In this document: one piece after another, positions 63,063 through 64,000 of the stretch
Numbering within the stretch: the first letter of the stretch is position 1
Layout: every line of letters begins with the position of its first letter
NCBI RefSeq assembly: GCF_024763615.1
Contig: NW_026604567.1
Span: 62,001 to 126,000, forward strand
Reading direction: 5' to 3'
Source of the DNA: Phlebotomus papatasi
Taxonomy: Eukaryota > Arthropoda > Insecta > Diptera > Psychodidae
Length of the DNA: 64,000 nucleotides
The notes under the pieces: generated by a model
Seen by the model: only the letters and a program-made list of their open reading frames with translations
Told to the model about the DNA's origin: nothing
Database searches by the model: none
Program-made: the position numbers and the translations under genes

Positions 63063-64000
63063 TTAAATAAAAAAAGTCAATAAATATTTGATCCTTTATT
63101 TTGTAAATGACAGACCCCTTGATCACTTAAAAGTCTTTCTGGGTTATTGCAATCAGAGAATTTATCAAATGCCTGTGTGAAACTCCAGACCATTAAATAA
63201 AAAAAATCAATAAAAATCAGATCCTTTATTTTGTAAATGACAGACCTCTTTATCACTTAGAAAAGTCTTTCTGTGTTATTGCAATCAAAGAATTTATCAA
63301 ATGCCTGTGTGAAACTCCAAACCATTAAATAAAAAAAATCAACAAAAATCAGATCCTTTATTTTGTAAATGACAGACCCCTTGATCACTTAAAAGTCTTT
63401 CTGGGTTAGTGCAATAAAAGAATTTATCAAATGCCTGTGTGAAACTCCAAACCATTAAATAAAAAAAATCAACAAAAATCAGATCCTTTATTTTGTAAAT
63501 GACAGACCCCTGATCACTTGAAAGTCTTTCTGGGTTATTGGAATCAAAGAATTTATCAAATGCCTGTGTGAAACTCCAAAGCGTTAAATAAAAAAAATCA
63601 ATAAAAATCAGATCCTTTATTTTGTAAATGACAGCCCCCTTGATCACTTAGAAAAGTCTTTCTGGGTTATTGCAATCAAAGAATTTATCAAATGCCTGTG
63701 TGAAACTCCAAACCGTTAAATAAAAAAAAATCAATAAAAATCAGATCCTTTATTTTGTAAATGACAGACCTCTTTATCACTTAGAAAAGTCTTTCTGGGT
63801 TATTGCAATCAAAGAATTTATCAAATGCCTGTGTGAAACTCCAAACCATTAAATAAAAAAAATCAATAAAAATCAGATCCTTTATTTTGTAAATGACAGA
63901 CCCCTTGATCACTTAGAAAAGTCTTTCTGGGTTATTGCAATCAAAGAATTTATCAAATGCCTGTGTGAAACTCCAAACCATTAAATAAAAAAAATGAACA

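Larger units (their letters stand above)
22220..64000 (+). repeat. Right satellite array, same ~132-bp monomer
   Basis: The array resumes directly after the 3' LTR with GACCCCTTGATC, exactly where the left array stopped, and runs in the same orientation to the end of the window. Diagnostic variants near the junction (ACTACAAACC at about 22421 and 22682) also occur in the left array at about 14036 and 14827, so both sides belonged to one array before insertion. Common monomer classes carry CCTCTTTATC instead of CCCCTTGATC, AGCCCCCTTGATC after TTTTATAAATGAC, or GTTAGTGCAATC instead of GTTATTGCAATC. Gene content is nil: I see no transcription unit, and the minus-strand open stretches are monomer translations. 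The array is cut by the window edge. Confidence 0.97.
58167..64000 (+). repeat. Large segmental duplicate of about 45.9-51.5 kb (offset ~12.3-12.6 kb)
   Basis: The monomer order here repeats that from about 45901 onward. Landmarks are TTTTATAAATGACAGCCCCC (45901 and 58167), CAGATTCTTT (46821 and about 59202), AAAAGCCTTTCTGG (46997 and about 59379), AAATAGAAAAAATC (47324 and about 59907) and ACTCCAGACC (about 50651 and 63183). The offset shifts from 12,266 to about 12,384, then 12,583, then 12,531 because of indels in scrambled monomers. The copy continues past the window edge. Confidence 0.85.

Noticed and set aside
452..63647. About 30 minus-strand open stretches of 60-102 codons with the same recurring protein words (SFTQAFDKFFDCNNPER)
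   Set aside because: They are the satellite monomer translated in one frame; the frame runs on when the spacing is a multiple of three and breaks at the 2-bp indel and A-tract changes. Synonymous-biased change, promoters and consistent starts are not evident.
1..64000. Classical CENP-B box in the monomer
   Set aside because: No TTCG...CGGG-type motif appears in the consensus; CG dinucleotides are nearly absent apart from the CCGTT variant.

Overview
The window is almost entirely satellite DNA from a eukaryotic, probably insect, genome, interrupted by one full-length LTR retrotransposon. An AT-rich monomer of about 130-134 bp (roughly 30% GC by hand count) repeats head to tail on one strand from base 1 to 15903 and from 22220 to 64000. 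That is about 435 monomers, estimated from length divided by period. I saw no inverted monomer and no host gene, tRNA, rRNA, CRISPR or prokaryotic feature. The insect assignment is an inference from the retroelement type; the species cannot be named from this sequence.

Satellite layout. Monomers differ by a few recurrent diagnostic changes: a 2-bp indel (CTTAGAAAAG or CTTAAAAG), CCCCTTGATC or CCTCTTTATC, CCATT or CCGTT, A-tract length, and AATCAATAAAA, AATCAACAAAA or GTCAATAAATATT. These markers recur in fixed order, which reveals higher-order repeats. Examples are a ~1.06 kb 8-monomer block (0.8-5.1 kb), a 1.71 kb 13-monomer tandem pair (9.5-13.0 kb), a 0.79 kb 6-monomer pair (13.4-15.0 kb), a 2.11 kb 16-monomer pair (24.3-28.6 kb), a 2.36 kb pair (54.6-58 kb), and a 3,474-bp register linking 46.6-49.3 kb to 50.0-52.7 kb. 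The segment from about 45.9 to 51.5 kb is present again from 58.2 kb to the window end. A few monomers carry small deletions, duplications or scrambled joins.

Retrotransposon layout (15904-22219, 6,316 bp). Two 247-bp LTRs (TG...CA) differ at one base and are bracketed by a perfect 4-bp target duplication, GACC. After the 5' LTR come a primer-binding site resembling the tRNA-Arg 3' end, a purine-rich leader, a small ORF with an N-terminal acylation motif and one membrane segment (16243-16488), a second tiny ORF (16540-16641), gag (16741-18030), and pol (first ATG 18047, end 21667). Pol lies in the +1 frame relative to gag and has the order protease, reverse transcriptase, RNase H, integrase with a GPY/F module. 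A polypurine tract precedes the 3' LTR. There is no env. TG...CA ends, a 4-bp duplication, a tRNA-Arg-like primer site, a Gag without zinc knuckle and small ORFs before gag point to a Ty3/Gypsy element of the mdg1/412 type (inference).

The most notable points are an aspartate-to-asparagine change in the reverse transcriptase active-site box (YLDN) of an otherwise intact, very young copy; the acylated-membrane-type small ORF ahead of gag; and the layered higher-order satellite structure. I found no convincing evidence of a wholly new biological system.
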